From Paenibacillus donghaensis (lineage in GTDB: Bacteria > Bacillota > Bacilli > Paenibacillales > Paenibacillaceae): a stretch of DNA of 64,000 nt. Under the pieces are notes generated by a model that was given only the letters and a program-made list of their open reading frames with translations, was not told where the DNA came from and ran no database searches. Location: the NCBI RefSeq assembly GCF_002192415.1, contig NZ_CP021780.1, forward strand, positions 2,914,001 to 2,978,000. Direction: 5' to 3'. Made by a program: the position numbers and the translations under genes. Shown here one piece after another: positions 37,401-47,740 of this stretch. Every line of letters begins with the position of its first letter. The first letter of the stretch is position 1.

Positions 37401-40131
37401 AACAGCGGTGGATAGTACAGGACTGGAGTCAGTTTCATCTAATCTGCTGATAGTATCCATGATCGATCCTTCAGTAGCCAAAGCTGCAGTTCCAAGTGGA
37501 TTAAAGCTGGATTCCATTCATAAAAATGATGTCAGCTTCAGCTGGAATAAAGATTCTTCAGCCAAAATGTCTAATATTTACCGCTCTAAATCGGCGGACG
37601 GCAATTACGCTCTGATTGGAAAAACAAAAGAATCATCCTACACAGACAGTACAATTCTGAGTACGATTCCTTATTTCTACAAAGTAGCTTCAGTCAATGC
37701 GGGTGGGATTTCCGATTTCTCCTCGATACTGGATACTCCTATTGTTACATCATTATTCCGTAATATGGAGAATCTTGACCGAGCGCCGGTAGCTGTCAAA
37801 ACAAGTGCAGGTAATTATATCAGCTGGCGGGTGCTAGGACTTGATCCTGATTCCATTGCATTTAATGTATATCGTGACGGGATAAAGCTTAATGCGTCAC
37901 CGCTGACTGGCAGCACTAATCTGTTGGATGCTAAAGGAACCGATAGCTCCAAATATACAATCAAGACTATACTAAATGGTACAGAACAGCTTGCATCGGA
38001 AGCATTCGGCATATGGCAGCAGCAATACCTGTCTGTTCCGCTGCAGAAGCCTGCAGACAGCTATACTAAAGATGGTCAGCCTTACACGTATAATGCGGGA
38101 GATGCCAGTGTAGGTGATCTGGACGGTGACGGGAAATATGAGATAGTGATGCTGTGGTCGCCTTCAAACAGCAAAGACAACTCACATTCCGGATATACCG
38201 GCATTGTTTATATGGATGCTTATAAGCTGGATGGAACGCGCCTCTGGCGGATTATACTCGGACCGAATATCCGCGCAGGTGCCCACTACTCACCGTTCCT
38301 GGTCTATGACTTTGACAGTGACGGACGAGCGGAAATCATGTTAAAAACAGCGGATGGAACAATTGACGGCCAAGGCAACGTAATTGGCGATGCTAAGGCG
38401 GATCACCGTAACAGCTCAGGTTATGTACTACTGGGAGATGAGCACTTGACTGTATTTGATGGGCTGACAGGCAAGGCCATAGATACTCTCGATTATGATC
38501 CTCCACGCGGAGATGTAGGATCGTGGGGAGATACCTATGGAAACCGTGTCGACCGCTTTCTGGCAGCTGTGGCTTACCTGGACGGCGAACATCCGAGCGC
38601 AATCTTCAGCCGCGGCTATTATAGACGGACGGTGCTGGTAGCTTACGATTACAAGGACGGAAAATTAAGCAAGGTATGGCGATTTGATTCCAGTGAAGAG
38701 GGATACGAGGATTATGGCGGCCAAGGCAATCATAACCTCTCTGTGGGAGATGTCGACCGGGATGGAAAGGACGAAATAACCTTCGGGGCGATGGCGATTG
38801 ATGATGACGGACTACCGCTATACAATACAGGACTCGGACATGGCGATGCCATCCATTTCGGCGATCTGGATCCATCCAGACCAGGGCTGGAAGTAGTGGA
38901 TGTGCATGAGCATACGAACTCCAAATACGGGCTAGAAATGCGGGATGCTGAGACTGGTGAGGCAATTTGGGGAATCTTTACAGGTATTGATACCGGACGT
39001 GGAATGTCGGCTGACATTGATCCGAATTATCTAGGTGAAGAGGCTTGGGCGGCAACTATCACAAACGCCCAGCAGATCCCGGTTACCGGCATTTACAGTG
39101 CCAAGGGAGAGCTAATCACAACAAAGCTCCCGTCCTCAACGAATTTTGGCGTTTGGTGGGATGGCGACCTGTTGCGGGAGCTTATGGATGATAACCGGGT
39201 CGACAAGTGGGACTATGCAAACCAGACTACCGTCAATCTGTTGACAACAGCAGGGGCAGCTTCAAACAACTCGACTAAAGCCAATCCGAGTCTGCAGGCC
39301 GATTTGTTTGGAGACTGGCGCGAGGAAATTATGTGGCGCTCCACTGACAGCAGCGAGCTGCGGATTTATACCACAACGGACCTGACGGATGTCCGTATCC
39401 GCACACTCATGCATGATCCGGTCTACCGCCTGGGCGTAGCCTGGCAGAACGTAGGCTACAATCAGCCGCCGCACCCTAGCTTCTATCTGGGTACCGGAAT
39501 GGAAACGCCTCAAGCACCGGCTATTCAGATTGTTGGCGGCGTGTCGAAAGCGACGGGGGCACCCGGACAGCCGGTTCTGTCCAGCAACAATGGACATGTT
39601 ACCGGACTGCTGGACGGCGACTATCAGATTACAATGAATATGTGGTGGGGCAACAACGGTACCAGCTATAAGCTGTACGAGAACGGCAAGCTTATCGACA
39701 GCAGCGCTATCACAGATGATTCACCAGCGGCACAGACACTGCTGACCAACGTTGCAGGAAAAGCTAATGGCACATATACCTATACAGCTGAGTTGAGCAA
39801 TTCTTTTGGTACGACAGTCTCCCGTCCGCTTGTAGTGACGGTCAAGGATGCGTCTCCCGCCAAGCCGGTCTTATCGAATGACAATTGGGACGGCGACGGG
39901 AATTATAAGGTAACGATGAATATGTGGTGGGGGACGAATGGCACAACCTACCGGCTGTATGAAAATAGCGTGTTGATCGATACACAGACGTTAACCGCTA
40001 ATTCGCCCAACGCGCTGTCAGCCGTAACCGTAATTACGAACCGGACAGCCGGCATATATGAATACCGGGTGGAACTGGTGAACAGTGCAGGTACAACTGA
40101 AAGTGCTGTAATGAACGTAACAGTAAAATAA
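34456..40131 (+). CDS. Secreted rhamnogalacturonan acetylesterase / PL11 rhamnogalacturonan lyase fusion
   Basis: 1891 residues. Order: signal peptide to about 40 (ending FAYGA); a galactose-binding-like module (about 52-195); FN3; a second binding module (about 300-430); an SGNH esterase (about 440-665) with GDS (Ser near 451), GGRSS, GHND and DNTHF (His near 637), like CE12 rhamnogalacturonan acetylesterases; FN3; a third binding module (about 768-905); two FN3; a PL11 lyase domain (about 1100-1695) with Ca-type repeats [20 protein letters not shown] and [10 protein letters not shown], like YesW/YesX; and two C-terminal ~90-residue modules sharing YxxTMNMWWG. The start at 34456 (AAGAGG upstream) or the ATG at 34480 (AGGTGA upstream) both fit the signal. 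Acts outside the cell on acetylated pectin backbone. Confidence 0.88.
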   Translation: MKAGEAQKMIFTKASKPITMVILSWMIIVSTLFPAFAYGAEQVETTSAQSSLLVLKYDFGTATSAVMDGYTGVHESLLYTSELGYGLDQTIGSRKRSGGDELTNDFVLGSSYKFLVDMPNGEYDITVYSGDILAGTSATKTNVSLEGIAAGTITSKQQVNQATYHTKVSDGQLTVGISGTSSSGFLNALVIQRVLAAPPAAPEGIAVTAVKDNSVSLKWSTVTDAVYYKVYRSAQVEDTLLLGVTAATYYTDNQVTKNINYSYHVTAINEEETESNLSNPVVVEVKDSTPPAPLPEGDLYALDFGPGEAAEGYLKVEAGTLYSAEGKYGFTDTATVSGMDRGTGDALRSDFVIPADTGFNIDLPNGDYTVSLIAGDSSGETNIAIHAESIQKVQQTSKTAGQYLEMDFDIALVDGQMNFVFSGTRPVLNSLVIKKQAERIAGDKPTIYIAGDSTVQTYNSYWKPQAGWGQMLDKFFSSAVHIDNQAIGGRSSKSFIVEGRLDKILREINPGDYFLVQFGHNDATVSVPARYASPADYKNYLKSYVLGTRQRGATPILVTPMGRRDFKTETNSFNVSFAEYVQAMKEVASELDVKLVDLSAKSIAYYNSIGFEATRAVFLYTEPGVYAAFPTGSSDNTHFQEYGAIQMARLLAGGIAELDLPLSDEVTEIEPPAAVPTKPTGLAAGSISNSGSLLKWDAVEGADIYKIYRKLDSADESAYVMIGSSTTPTIAISGMSEGNSYTVRVTAVNGRGESQPSDPVTITTKQSQYRFDFGPVGAPVAEGYTEVTRNVIYTPELGFGLVSSAGMNDRDRGGGTDALRRDFVMYFGGSYEFKVDLPNGYYSVKVYAGDWLGAIKTNVAIEGKEYGTISSGKGSIAEKEYSQISVKDGQVNMVFSGTTAHLNGIEITPLMLAPSNLKLDQLDLNSEPVTASLSWNGFEGAAKYKVYRQATVADKTEMLGEINATNYTDLTAAIGIDYQYWVTAVDSTGLESVSSNLLIVSMIDPSVAKAAVPSGLKLDSIHKNDVSFSWNKDSSAKMSNIYRSKSADGNYALIGKTKESSYTDSTILSTIPYFYKVASVNAGGISDFSSILDTPIVTSLFRNMENLDRAPVAVKTSAGNYISWRVLGLDPDSIAFNVYRDGIKLNASPLTGSTNLLDAKGTDSSKYTIKTILNGTEQLASEAFGIWQQQYLSVPLQKPADSYTKDGQPYTYNAGDASVGDLDGDGKYEIVMLWSPSNSKDNSHSGYTGIVYMDAYKLDGTRLWRIILGPNIRAGAHYSPFLVYDFDSDGRAEIMLKTADGTIDGQGNVIGDAKADHRNSSGYVLLGDEHLTVFDGLTGKAIDTLDYDPPRGDVGSWGDTYGNRVDRFLAAVAYLDGEHPSAIFSRGYYRRTVLVAYDYKDGKLSKVWRFDSSEEGYEDYGGQGNHNLSVGDVDRDGKDEITFGAMAIDDDGLPLYNTGLGHGDAIHFGDLDPSRPGLEVVDVHEHTNSKYGLEMRDAETGEAIWGIFTGIDTGRGMSADIDPNYLGEEAWAATITNAQQIPVTGIYSAKGELITTKLPSSTNFGVWWDGDLLRELMDDNRVDKWDYANQTTVNLLTTAGAASNNSTKANPSLQADLFGDWREEIMWRSTDSSELRIYTTTDLTDVRIRTLMHDPVYRLGVAWQNVGYNQPPHPSFYLGTGMETPQAPAIQIVGGVSKATGAPGQPVLSSNNGHVTGLLDGDYQITMNMWWGNNGTSYKLYENGKLIDSSAITDDSPAAQTLLTNVAGKANGTYTYTAELSNSFGTTVSRPLVVTVKDASPAKPVLSNDNWDGDGNYKVTMNMWWGTNGTTYRLYENSVLIDTQTLTANSPNALSAVTVITNRTAGIYEYRVELVNSAGTTESAVMNVTVK

Positions 40132-40317
40132 CATAATACGATTTAGCGCAGAAAACAAGTAGAAATATGAATAGAAAAGACCTCAGGTATCGGCAGGACT
40201 GCCCCCCCGTTTTTGAGACAGGGATCGAAACACCTTGCAAGTTTAAGCAGCTAGTTATTAGAAATCTACCGGGGACTGCGTATTTAATTTCGCATGAATT
40301 CGAATTGAGTTATAGTA

Positions 40318-40870
40318 TCAGAGGTAGTCTCGAATAATCTGTTCATCGATTGCAGTCGTTGTACACCTAAGATCTTCGAGGTAGGACGTTTTAGAATTGG
40401 AATGAAACGATTCAATGGGGGCATTATCAGCGGGCGTTCTTTTACGGGACTTGCTCATGGTAATGCTTTTTCCTTTTACAGCTTCCTGGTATGCCAAGGA
40501 CCTGTATACACTGCACTGGTCGCTATGTAGTAACAATTCCTCCTGCTCTGGAAGTTGGTTTAACGTATCCAAACTTGACGAGCTTTTGCTGAGGACTTCT
40601 ACATGGAATTGTCACTTGAGCAGATTTTCTCTTTGGTGCATAGGTTGTTGCCCTGTGCCCTTTCGTTTTTTCATCCACACGCGGTACTGGAGCTCCTTAC
40701 GCTGCATATTCCGCTGGACTCGTTTGTGATTCATGCGTTGTCCAAGAAGTAATGTGATTTTTCTATACCCGTACCGGAATTTATGACGGATGCAAAGCTC
40801 CGAATTTTCTATTCCTAAATCGCTTGACCCACTGATTGGATTTATGGATCATTTCAGTCATTCGCTTCTT
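40318..40870 (-). pseudogene. IS3-family (IS150-type) transposase remnant
   Basis: The minus strand reads, in order, FRYGYRKITLLLGQRMNHKRVQRNMQ, then MKKRKGTGQ, an in-frame stop, a large deletion, then LDTLNQLPEQEELLLHSDQCSVYRSLAYQEAV, KSRKRTPADNAPIESFHS and a truncated C-terminus. These are segments of the OrfB integrase-type transposase (rve domain; landmarks quoted from two pieces). The central DDE part is mostly deleted. No terminal repeats could be fixed. It fills most of the gap between the lyase gene and the AraC gene; 40132-40317 shows nothing further. Confidence 0.75.
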
Positions 40871-40907
40871 TTATGCACCCTATTTTATGGGAATGAATTG
40901 CTACGTA

Positions 40908-41750
40908 TCATACGAATTTCGATGGAGAGATGTTGTAGTATTTCTTGAACGCCTTCGAGAATGTGAACGGATCCGGGTAGCCGAGAAAGTTAGCGATCTG
41001 TTGAACGGAATACTTTTTTTCGTAGAGATATTCTCTCGCCCGGTTCATTTTCACCTGATAGATATATTGTCCAGGTGTGACCCCCAGTGCATTCTTGAAA
41101 TACGAAATAAAGTATTTTTCGGAGATACCCACAAGTGCTGCGAGCTCTTTCATTTTTATGGATTGGTTCAGATGATCATCTATATACTTGAAAACCGGCC
41201 GCAATAGGTTTAGACCTCTTCCTAATTTATTTGTCATCGAACCATTCAGGAATCTGCCAGTGTACTGACCGGTACCGTGGAGCTCCATGATTTTAGCTAC
41301 AATGGCCGTTAGATTAGCCTTCATACCCAGACGGATTCCTGGTATAATGCTCTGCTGTTTCGATTGTGAATAGGTTTTGCTGAACCGCTCAACTTCCTCA
41401 TGAATAAGCTCCCGGTCAATGATGCCCGAAAGTTGGAAATCACTGAGTATACGTTGCTGATTGCCTAATGCAAAATCAAAATGAACATAAATAAATCGGC
41501 AACCCCAATCGGCAGAAGTTGCATGATAGGGAACGTCCGGATAAAAGAAGATAACATCACCAGGTTTTGCCGAATGTTTGATTCCTTTGATATGGATGGT
41601 AAGACTTCCGTCTAGTAAAAGCCAGAGATCATAATCAGAGTGAGTTTTGTGCTCGCTCCAATCTCCAACGTGTGTTAGCTGATTGCATGAATTCATTCGA
41701 ATCTCGATCTGTTCGGATAATTCGTTGAAAATATCCATATCTGTTTTCAT
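40908..41750 (-). CDS. AraC-family transcription regulator
   Basis: 280 residues. N-terminal cupin-like sensing domain (about 25-150, with YDLWLLLDGSLTIHI and PGDVIFFYPDVPYH) and two C-terminal helix-turn-helix motifs (MKELAALVGISEKYFISYF and VQQIANFLGYPDPFTFSKAF) ending in PSKF. It is divergent from the GH2 gene at 41971 and likely activates it in response to a sugar. Confidence 0.9.
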   Translation of the reverse strand: MKTDMDIFNELSEQIEIRMNSCNQLTHVGDWSEHKTHSDYDLWLLLDGSLTIHIKGIKHSAKPGDVIFFYPDVPYHATSADWGCRFIYVHFDFALGNQQRILSDFQLSGIIDRELIHEEVERFSKTYSQSKQQSIIPGIRLGMKANLTAIVAKIMELHGTGQYTGRFLNGSMTNKLGRGLNLLRPVFKYIDDHLNQSIKMKELAALVGISEKYFISYFKNALGVTPGQYIYQVKMNRAREYLYEKKYSVQQIANFLGYPDPFTFSKAFKKYYNISPSKFV

Positions 41751-41970
41751 TCGTGAAGATCTCCTTTACTATTTGATATGACTATATTTAAACCCATTAT
41801 AACATTGAGTTTATCGATATATAATAATCGTACTATTTGACATCATTTTCAAACCATCTCATATTCAGCTGCCGAATGGTTTATCTATAATAGTTTATAA
41901 CTGTTCGAGAATTCCTCGTTCAGTTCGTCAGAAAACGGCTGTAGAGAGCCGACACAAAGGAGAGAATGAA

Positions 41971-44781
41971 ATGACTAGTTATCCTGAGATTATTTCGCTA
42001 GATGGAGATTGGCAATTCGCCTATACACGGTCGGAGCCGAAAGTGAGTAACCAAGATCCCCCTGCTTCGGAAGCGTTTGAAGCGATGATTCCTGTTCCTG
42101 GATATTGGGACGATTATACAGAGCGACTACAATATACCGATTTCTGGTCCAGAGTGTCTCGCTTTAATCCGGAGTACAGACGCATTTCATTTCCTATGGG
42201 CGCTGGGAAACCAGCCGATGCGTCACTCCCGTTTCTTCTCGGGACAGGGTGGTACAAAAAGTCATTCGTTGCTGGAGCAGATTGGACGAACGGGACGGTT
42301 ACGTTATGCGTTGGTGGCGTTACTTTGGAAGCATGGGTTTGGTTAAATGGACATTTCATTGGCCACCATGTCGGTCATTTAACCCCATTCGAGATGAATC
42401 TAGAGGAGTATATAAAGCCGGGGAAAAGCAATCAGTTAATCATAGCCGTGGCAAATACGAGGACAGATCGGATCGGCTGCAGTATCCGTGGATTCACAGG
42501 GAAGAGCGCAGGAATTTATCGCTCGGTAGAATTAAAAGTCGCAGGCCATAAGCGTATTAAAGATTGTTATATTCACGCCGATCGTAACTTGAAACAGCTG
42601 ATGTGGGAGATCACCATAGAAGGCAAGCAATCGGAAAGAGCACAAACGTTGGATTGGGAAATCCAAGATCCCAATTCTGAACACATTCTGGCTTCTGGTT
42701 CGCAGTCGGTCGATTTAGGTGTTGTCAAATGGACCTCGAGTACTTTCGGTATGAAAACGTGGTCCGACCATCATCCGAATTTGTATCGGATTCGACTTTG
42801 CTTGCGTGATGGACAGACCGTTTCCGATTGTAGTGAACAGATGTTCGGACTGAGAACGATTGAAGCAAAAGGCATTAGTCTTCAATTGAACGGTATTCCG
42901 GTCATACTTAGAGGGTTGACCGACCATGCCTATTTTCCGGAAACATGTACGCCTCCAAGTGATCTGGAATATTATCGGATGACCTTAAAGAAACTTCGCC
43001 AGCTTGGATTTAACTGGGTTCGTTTTCATACGTGGACACCACCGGTAGAGTGTTTGCAAGCTGCCGATGAATTAGGGATGATGCTGCAAGTGGAGTCGCC
43101 GAATGGATTTGCAGAAAGCGATTGGCTAGACATTTTATATACCTGCCGGAGGCACCCTTCGGTTATCATCTATTGCTGTGGTAATGAAGTGCCGCTGAAC
43201 GAAGAGATGATTGCTTATGTAAAGCAGATGGCGCTGCACATGCAGGCGCTAGCTCCCGATGCGCTTTTTAATCCGATGGAAGGATTGCATTCAGTTGAGT
43301 ATTTAGTCAATGAAGAAGATGAGGGGTACGTGTCCGAGCCATATCCGCACAACGCCAAACGAATGGCGGAATTGAGGTCCTATTCCGATGTTTTCGCACC
43401 ACATGGTGTATTATTCAGTTATCATTCCTTAGACACCGATGACTTTAAAATGGAGCAACGGCTCCAAATGTATAAACGTCCTTGCCTCATTCATGAGGCC
43501 GGTATCAATGATAGTTACTTGAATCTGGACTTGGAGCATCGATACAAAGGGACTCGCATTGGAACAGAAATGTATGCCGCGGCCCGTACTTATGTAGAGA
43601 AGATGGGCCTTATTCAAAACGCGCCATTATACTACCAAAATTCTTGTAAATGGATGCTGCAAATCGTGAAATATAGCATCGAGAATATCAGGAGAAGCCA
43701 GTATGTATCAGGCTACGATTTTTTAGGTGCAATTGATTGCCATTGGCATCGTACTGGTTATGCCGTTGGTTTATTAAATGAATTTTACGAATTAAAAGCC
43801 GGAGTTTCAGTAGAGTCGGTGCGACAATACAATGGGGAAAGTGTTCTACTGGCTGACTGCGGAAAGCATCGGAACCTTACGAGTGGACAACAATTGAATC
43901 TTTCAATTTGGGCATCTTTATTTGGTCAAACTCCACTGGAACATGGGAAAATGTGGTGGACTCTGCTCGATGAAGAAAGGACTGTATACGTAAGAGGTGA
44001 GCAAACTATTCCGAATATTGCATTGGGCAAAGTTGAGGCTTTAGGCGAAATTCAACTAACCATTCCTGATTTGCCTCTTCCGCGTAAAATGCTGCTGGAA
44101 GTATACCTGAACGGAGGAGAGTATCAAGTAAAAAACAGTTGGGATTACTGGGTGTTTCCGACGATCGAACAGCTCCCTGCTGAAAAGCAGCCCGCGACGC
44201 GAGTGTTGTCGTCATTGGATGCTGAAAGTATTTCATACATCGCAAACGGAGGCAAAGCATTGTTGTTGGGGGAAAAACCATTTCCGACACTGCCGACCAC
44301 GTTTCAAATCATGTCAGGCGGTCGTGTGCAAGGGAATAATGCTACTGTCGTTCGCGAGCACCCGTTAATGATGGAATTCCCTCATGAGGGCTTCTGTGAT
44401 TGGCAGTTCTATTCGATGTTAGAGGGTGCCGAGACGGTTGTGTTTAATGACCTGGAAATTCCTTTTGACCCAATCGTGGAAGTCGTAAGCAGTTATAAGA
44501 TGATCCGTAAACAGTCGAGCTTATTCGAATTGCGTGTGGGAGAAGGACGACTTCTAGTATGCACACTTCGTTTTGATGAAGCCGATTGCGCAGCGCGGTA
44601 CCTGTACTACAAAATGCTGAACTATATGGAGTCCAATGCGTTCAATCCAACCTCTACCATCCCACCGGAGAAGTTGAGAATACTCCTAGAAGAGTCCCGA
44701 TCGCTGGATGTCGATTTCACTACGGACGAGGGATATGATAACGGTGGTCATGTGTTAGCGGTTACCGAACTAAAAGGCTAG
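41971..44781 (+). CDS. Glycoside hydrolase family 2 protein (large form)
   Basis: 936 residues, no signal peptide. N-terminal sugar-binding jelly roll (DGDWQFAYTR, GTGWYKKSFV, AWVWLNGHFIGHHVGHLTPF), an immunoglobulin-like middle domain, then a TIM barrel (LNGIPVILRGLTDHAYFPE, NWVRFHTWTPP). The acid/base is Glu406 in CGNEVP and a likely nucleophile is Glu509 in IHEAGI. The C-terminal ~350 residues are additional. AAAGGAGAG precedes the ATG. Substrate may be a beta-galactoside or a related residue from rhamnogalacturonan side chains; it acts in the cytoplasm on imported oligosaccharides. Confidence 0.82.
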   Translation: MTSYPEIISLDGDWQFAYTRSEPKVSNQDPPASEAFEAMIPVPGYWDDYTERLQYTDFWSRVSRFNPEYRRISFPMGAGKPADASLPFLLGTGWYKKSFVAGADWTNGTVTLCVGGVTLEAWVWLNGHFIGHHVGHLTPFEMNLEEYIKPGKSNQLIIAVANTRTDRIGCSIRGFTGKSAGIYRSVELKVAGHKRIKDCYIHADRNLKQLMWEITIEGKQSERAQTLDWEIQDPNSEHILASGSQSVDLGVVKWTSSTFGMKTWSDHHPNLYRIRLCLRDGQTVSDCSEQMFGLRTIEAKGISLQLNGIPVILRGLTDHAYFPETCTPPSDLEYYRMTLKKLRQLGFNWVRFHTWTPPVECLQAADELGMMLQVESPNGFAESDWLDILYTCRRHPSVIIYCCGNEVPLNEEMIAYVKQMALHMQALAPDALFNPMEGLHSVEYLVNEEDEGYVSEPYPHNAKRMAELRSYSDVFAPHGVLFSYHSLDTDDFKMEQRLQMYKRPCLIHEAGINDSYLNLDLEHRYKGTRIGTEMYAAARTYVEKMGLIQNAPLYYQNSCKWMLQIVKYSIENIRRSQYVSGYDFLGAIDCHWHRTGYAVGLLNEFYELKAGVSVESVRQYNGESVLLADCGKHRNLTSGQQLNLSIWASLFGQTPLEHGKMWWTLLDEERTVYVRGEQTIPNIALGKVEALGEIQLTIPDLPLPRKMLLEVYLNGGEYQVKNSWDYWVFPTIEQLPAEKQPATRVLSSLDAESISYIANGGKALLLGEKPFPTLPTTFQIMSGGRVQGNNATVVREHPLMMEFPHEGFCDWQFYSMLEGAETVVFNDLEIPFDPIVEVVSSYKMIRKQSSLFELRVGEGRLLVCTLRFDEADCAARYLYYKMLNYMESNAFNPTSTIPPEKLRILLEESRSLDVDFTTDEGYDNGGHVLAVTELKG

Positions 44782-44948
44782 GAAATCAGGTGTAAAACGT
44801 AGCAATCAAGGCAACTACAACAAAAGGTTTGAGTATGTCTGCAAATAGTGTTATTGGTGGTTTTCCATCTTCCGGGAAATTGGAATGAAATTTATATCTT
44901 GGGTCTTTCGTTGGTTTTGCAGTTGTGAAGCAGTGAACATCAATCAGG

Positions 44949-44976
44949 CAGCTTGTCTTTGACAGGCTGTTTTTTT
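44949..44976 (+). terminator. Rho-independent terminator after the GH2 gene
   Basis: CAGCTTGTC (44949-44957) pairs with GACAGGCTG (44961-44969), one G-T pair, followed by seven T. Confidence 0.8.
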
Positions 44977-45000
44977 ATGGGAATCCGGTGGTATATAAGC

Positions 45001-45080
45001 TCGAATCTTACAAGTGATCCTCTTTTTTCTCCATTCCGAGCCGAAAATTAAAATGTTACTATTTTCCTTAATACTATTGA
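45001..45080. promoter_or_regulatory. Conserved upstream element, copy B
   Basis: Same motif order and exact spacing as the element at 34227-34306 (TCGAAnCTTACAAG, CCATT, TGTTACTAT, TTGA). It lies 85 bases before the YesS-like regulator gene. The rest of the 44782-45164 gap holds the terminator and a cre-like site. Confidence 0.55.
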
Positions 45081-45088
45081 ATATATTT

Positions 45089-45102
45089 TGTAAGCGTTTT
45101 TT
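45089..45102 (+). promoter_or_regulatory. cre-like site before the YesS-like regulator gene
   Basis: TGTAAGCGTTTTTT matches the first 12 positions of the cre consensus but not the final CA. Possible CcpA site. Confidence 0.45.
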
Positions 45103-45164
45103 TTGATATAGTAATCCGAAGAAACAGCCTTCACTGCTAATCTTAAAAGAATGGAGTGTATCAA

Positions 45165-47462
45165 ATGAAACGAGTGCCAATCATCCTTCAGATGTCCCTG
45201 ATTTTGTTCTGTGTGATGGCAATCCCAATCACCATACTTACATGGTATAGCGATAAAGAGATTCTGCACAATTCAGAGAACGTAATTGCGGAATCTTCGC
45301 TCGCCGAACTAAATGCAAACCGGAGGCTGAATGAGAATGCACTGAAAAATATCTCTCAAGCTGTAGCGGGTCTTAAAGTAACCAAAGTATTTGATCTGAT
45401 CCGTTATTTCGAAACCTATGATGAGCTGAATGCCAATTACGACAACGTAAGCAATGCACTTGTTGTGCAGCATGAGCTTGTGAACTTGAAACAAAAAATG
45501 GCTGGAGTGTATTCTTCTTACTTCTATCTTAGTGATTCAGATTATGTTATTTCTACAGACCAGGGTATCACGACGCTTGACCACTATGAGTCCATCGGCT
45601 GGATGAAGGAGGCTCTCTCCAAAAGAACGGGTATTGGGGGAGTATGGTATCCACGGAAATTGAACTCCGGAATCAACGTAGTCTCATATGTGCTTCCGCT
45701 TAACCGGCTTTCAACACCCACACGTGGAATAATTGTGCTTAACTTGCAAGAATCCCGTATTGCGGATTACTTCCGTTCTTCAGGGGGAGATAAGCAGGGG
45801 TATTTTTTGATGGAAGCTGACGGTACAATCATTTCCCACAATGATAAAAGCCTGCTGCTGACTGACGGGGGCCAGTTGCCATTTATAGGGGGAATTGTGC
45901 AGAACGGCTCAAAGGAGGGCTATGCCTTTCATAATGCCGGGAATGAACGTTTAATTTACACGTGGTCCCGATCCGAGCAGTTGGGTTGGTGGAATGTAAA
46001 TGTATATTCAATGGATGAATTGATGACCAAGGCGCACACGCTGCAGCGAAATATTATTGTACTTACTATAATGATTATTTTTATAGGTGCCGTGTTAACT
46101 TTCTTGATCGCAAATTGGTTCTCGAGACCGGTTCGTGAACTGGCCCGAACAGTACGTACCCGCAGTGATCTCGGAGTGTCGAATAGAAATGAGCTGGTCT
46201 TTCTGGATGCGGCTTTTAAAAGAATGCAAAAGGAAGAGGAGGAACTCTTTAACCTGCTGAAGGAGCGGGAGCTTGATGCTCGCAGTCTTGCGGTCCACAA
46301 TTTGTTGCGTGGAGAAGTGAACAAACAGGTTCACGAGCTGTTTCCGCTGGCCTGTTACAGTGTCGCTATTGTCTCTATTGACCGTTACAGAGAGTACGTC
46401 AATTTCACGAATCTGGAGGCAAGGAACTACCATCGCTACATTTTCATTTCAAAGTGTGACACCCTGTTCCCGGATACAGTGCATGCACGGACAGTGTATC
46501 AAGGCGAAGGCTGCTTTGCCATTGTAATGAATGATAGCAGTGATGATATCAACAGCTGGCTGGGGATGTTCAAAGCCTCCCTCACCGCAATCCAAAACAG
46601 TGCCTTGGAGTTTTTTGGACATACAGTGACCCTTGGGGTCAGCAGTCGTGGAGAATCTGGTTCCGAGGTCTCCAACCAGGTCGCTGAAGCGATGGAAATC
46701 ATTAAAAAGCGGATGACTGAAGGCAGCGGTTGCATCTTTTTCTGGGAAAAGGAAGCTGATGAGGATATTAAATACATGTATCCCACCAACAGCGAAAGAC
46801 GAATCGTAAATTATCTCACAACGGGGGATATTCCAAGTATTTTGAATGAGCTGCAGGTAATCAGGCAGGAGATTCAATCCGCAGAGTATATTTCCTACGA
46901 CAATATTTTATTCATCTATAACCAGTTAATAGGATTAACGATCAAATATCTCAGAGAAAACAATATCAATACGGCACGTATATTTACGGGGCGGAGGGAT
47001 ATATACAGTGCCATAGCTTCCATTGATACCCTTGACGAGATGGAGGACTATCTGAACGGTTTCTTTACAGATATCGGCCGTCATCTATCGCATTTTTGTG
47101 TGCAAGACAGCTATGGTGAAAGGATTATCGGTTATCTTCAAGAGCATTTCTGTGAAGACATTGCGTTTCAGGATTTAGCCAGGGAGATTGGAATCAGTTA
47201 CTCCTACATGCGCAAAATTGTATATGAACTTACAGGTAAAACGCTGATTGACTACACCAATCATCTGCGAATCGAAAAGGCCAAGAAGATTCTGGGGGAG
47301 GAGCCCAATCTCACCATGACCCAGGTTGCAGAGCAGGTAGGCTACTATAATGTGCAGAGCCTAAACCGCTTTTTCCGCAAATATGAGGGAATGTCTCCAG
47401 GCAGCTATAAAGCGTTCAAGCATGCGAAAAGTACAGATCTGAGCCAAGAGAAGGAGGAATGA
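45165..47462 (+). CDS. Membrane-anchored AraC-family regulator (YesS-like)
   Basis: About 765 residues. One membrane helix near residues 7-28, a large external sensing region (about 30-290, dCache-like), a second helix (about 292-315), a cytoplasmic linker with a coiled stretch, a degenerate cyclase-like region, and a C-terminal AraC DNA-binding domain (IAFQDLAREIGISYSYMRKI, MTQVAEQVGYYNVQSLNRFF, ending SPGSYKAF). GGAG stands eight bases before the ATG at 45165. Architecture and position match B. subtilis YesS, a regulator of rhamnogalacturonan genes. It likely senses oligosaccharides outside and activates the transporter operon downstream. Confidence 0.88.
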   Translation: MKRVPIILQMSLILFCVMAIPITILTWYSDKEILHNSENVIAESSLAELNANRRLNENALKNISQAVAGLKVTKVFDLIRYFETYDELNANYDNVSNALVVQHELVNLKQKMAGVYSSYFYLSDSDYVISTDQGITTLDHYESIGWMKEALSKRTGIGGVWYPRKLNSGINVVSYVLPLNRLSTPTRGIIVLNLQESRIADYFRSSGGDKQGYFLMEADGTIISHNDKSLLLTDGGQLPFIGGIVQNGSKEGYAFHNAGNERLIYTWSRSEQLGWWNVNVYSMDELMTKAHTLQRNIIVLTIMIIFIGAVLTFLIANWFSRPVRELARTVRTRSDLGVSNRNELVFLDAAFKRMQKEEEELFNLLKERELDARSLAVHNLLRGEVNKQVHELFPLACYSVAIVSIDRYREYVNFTNLEARNYHRYIFISKCDTLFPDTVHARTVYQGEGCFAIVMNDSSDDINSWLGMFKASLTAIQNSALEFFGHTVTLGVSSRGESGSEVSNQVAEAMEIIKKRMTEGSGCIFFWEKEADEDIKYMYPTNSERRIVNYLTTGDIPSILNELQVIRQEIQSAEYISYDNILFIYNQLIGLTIKYLRENNINTARIFTGRRDIYSAIASIDTLDEMEDYLNGFFTDIGRHLSHFCVQDSYGERIIGYLQEHFCEDIAFQDLAREIGISYSYMRKIVYELTGKTLIDYTNHLRIEKAKKILGEEPNLTMTQVAEQVGYYNVQSLNRFFRKYEGMSPGSYKAFKHAKSTDLSQEKEE

Positions 47463-47740
47463 GCACATTCACTTTTGATTTTTTAGCTCAGAATTGCTTC
47501 TCTTCTATTTGTTAAGTGGTTAGAACCTTCAAAATGCTCAAAAATGAACGTCTAAACGAATACTCAGGATTTACGGGCGGGAAAAGGCAGGGATATGATA
47601 TTTGCAACAAGCCATTGGCCGAATCTGGAACAGCGGCTGGGTGGCTGGTAGTAAAGAGACTAAAGTGCCATCAACAGGAGGTGAGGACGTATCAAAGACG
47701 GCGGGGCAAACTGAGCGTCTAAAGTTAAGGAGGCAAAAAG

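Noticed and set aside
40415..41207. Plus-strand frames opposite the transposase remnant and AraC gene
   Set aside because: They are reverse-strand shadows; the minus strand carries recognisable transposase and AraC sequence.
47516..47722. 68-codon plus-strand frame between the YesS-like and LplB-type genes
   Set aside because: No start signal, no recognisable sequence, and composition unlike a coding region. Treated as part of the untranslated leader.
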